From Candidatus Peregrinibacteria bacterium UBA1369 (GTDB taxonomy: Bacteria > Patescibacteriota > Gracilibacteria > UBA1369): a DNA stretch of 21,152 nucleotides. The translations under genes were made by a program, and so were the position numbers. Where the stretch lies: NCBI GenBank assembly GCA_002305925.1, contig DBRL01000009.1:5296-26447 (forward strand), given 5' to 3'. Positions 20,298 to 21,152 of the stretch are shown here, in pieces. Under the pieces are notes generated by a model. That model saw only the letters and a list, made by a program, of their open reading frames with translations, was not told where the DNA came from and ran no database searches. The first letter of the stretch is position 1; each line of letters begins with the position of its first letter.

Positions 20298-20384
20298 TCA
20301 ACTAAATCACCACCGTCACACCATACGCCCCAACCCACCACGGACGAAAATTACCACCAATCCCCTCGCACCACCGCAACAGTC

Positions 20385-21152
20385 ATGACCTTTCTCCCCG
20401 AAAACCTGGCGGAAAAAGCACTCGATGTCAAAAAAGCCCTCACCGGGCTGAAAAACGACGTGATCAAAACCCTGAGCCCCTACGCGCTGGACATCATCAA
20501 CAAATACGCCGAACGTTACACCAGCCTCAAACCCGCCGACCTGACCAAAACCCTCGGCATCACTCCGGAACAGGAGCAAAAAACCGGCCAACCATCGGCC
20601 ACCCCGGTCCAGCCGACCACCACGCCCGCCACGGCACCCGCCACTCCTCCGCACGCACCACCGCCCACCACCGACTCACCCACATCACCCAACGAAACGG
20701 CCACCACGCCCGCCACGGCACCCGCAGAAACTCCCGAGAAAGAACCGGAAACCCCTCCCCTGCCCCTCGAACAGCTGCGCCAAGACTACGCCGCCACCGC
20801 CACCCTGCGCGATTCGGCAGCCATCACGGCCGCCACCCGTTCCGACCTGGAAAAACAGCTGGATTTCGCCCTGCGCCTGGCACCAAATTATCTACTAGGC
20901 CAACTGGACCGGCAGTTAAATCAAATACCGGACAACACTTTAAACGACGTTGAGAAAGCCGGCGTCAAAATGGAAAGTTTCTCACCGCTGGTGGACTTGA
21001 GTGCTTTTGATCTGAACAAATTGCGCGCCGGAACCCTGCGGCTGGACTCACTGACCGAAAAAGGCATCCGCGAAATCGTCCTGATGGAAGACCGCGACCC
21101 GCTCTTTTTCCTCAATTTTCAGAATTACTCGCCTGACATGCCTGTCCCGCTC
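20385..21152 (+). CDS. Hypothetical protein, partial at the window end
   Basis: An open frame of 256 codons from the ATG at 20385 that runs off the window without a stop. Residues 1-67 are a helical N domain (KALDVKKALTGLKNDVIKTL). Residues 68-127 are a Pro/Thr/Ala-rich linker containing a TTPATAPA unit twice (25-bp DNA repeat). From 128 on there is a second, mostly helical domain. No signal peptide or recognised family. The two-domain-plus-linker plan recalls the 407-residue protein at 16433, which has a Gly/Ala linker and a Thr-rich tail, though no sequence match is obvious. Codons GCC, ACC and CTG dominate in the linker. The start lies 170 nt after an extended -10 promoter. Function not assigned. 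Confidence 0.8.
   Translation, partial: MTFLPENLAEKALDVKKALTGLKNDVIKTLSPYALDIINKYAERYTSLKPADLTKTLGITPEQEQKTGQPSATPVQPTTTPATAPATPPHAPPPTTDSPTSPNETATTPATAPAETPEKEPETPPLPLEQLRQDYAATATLRDSAAITAATRSDLEKQLDFALRLAPNYLLGQLDRQLNQIPDNTLNDVEKAGVKMESFSPLVDLSAFDLNKLRAGTLRLDSLTEKGIREIVLMEDRDPLFFLNFQNYSPDMPVPL
20617..20725. repeat. 25-bp direct repeat in the Pro/Thr/Ala linker
   Basis: Identical 25-bp copies at 20617-20641 and 20701-20725, offset by 84 bp (28 codons), so in frame. Both encode TTPATAPA. This points to growth of the linker by duplication. Confidence 0.9.

Larger units (their letters stand above)
19938..20384. other. Intergenic region between divergent HNH and 20385 genes
   Basis: 447 bp without a convincing gene. 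In order: an inverted repeat (20018-20035), the 16-bp palindrome (20043-20058), a short inverted repeat CTTAA/TTAAG near 20069-20083, a 17-bp inverted repeat TGACCA-N5-TGGTCA (20094-20110), an extended -10 (20197-20205), GC-rich tandem repeats (20242-20297) and a C-rich, G-poor tail. It looks like a dense control region for two divergent genes. Confidence 0.6.

Noticed and set aside
1..21152. tRNA, rRNA or insertion sequence
   Set aside because: I found no cloverleaf-like sequence, rRNA segment, transposase or matched terminal repeats in the intergenic regions read.

Overview
This is a gene-dense bacterial chromosome segment with a mosaic of strands, short intergenic gaps and many lineage-specific hypothetical proteins. 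Sigma-70 promoters are recognisable: TTGACA/TATAAT types and several extended -10 TGnTATAAT types. Most genes start at an ATG with no Shine-Dalgarno (SD) sequence. Together with the many short helical unknown proteins and an HNH protein of the DUF222-like type, this suggests an uncultivated lineage such as a Patescibacteria/CPR bacterium. That placement is inference; no rRNA or other phylogenetic marker is present.

Region by region. 1-540: a cold-shock-like RRM RNA-binding protein with a long leader and a strong terminator. 577-4692: a complete copper-response operon, with a perfect CsoR operator, a membrane-anchored cupredoxin-like protein, CsoR, a CopA-type Cu(I) ATPase, and a protein fusing an HMA metal-binding domain to a DsbD/TauE-like membrane domain. 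4782-5843: a DUF1801 protein and an iron-type superoxide dismutase. 5844-7667: a very AT-rich leader and a 492-residue helical-repeat protein resembling a family I know from Bacteroidota. 7664-9609 (minus): a bPH2 membrane protein and a tandem, degenerate class III cyclase-like protein. 9722-10651: an EamA transporter. 10660-11785 (minus): two unknown genes that look foreign (SD sequences, AAG/CAG/GAG codons, strong hairpins, own promoter). 11951-12814: lgt. 12994-16275 (minus) and 16433-18193 (plus): two divergent groups of unknown helical proteins. 18286-18732 (minus): MscL with a lysine-rich N-terminal extension. 18945-19937 (minus): an HNH endonuclease-like gene. 20385 to the end: an unfinished gene with a Pro/Thr/Ala linker.

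How the parts work together. The copper operon is self-contained: Cu(I) binding to CsoR should release the single operator and induce export and handling proteins. SodB and the copper genes point to exposure to oxygen and metal stress. Lgt and MscL serve the envelope. The signals I find least explained are a 16-bp palindrome occurring both inside and upstream of the HNH gene, the foreign two-gene island, the C-rich/G-poor tracts with tandem repeats near 16.3, 18.8 and 20.2 kb, and the degenerate double-cyclase protein.
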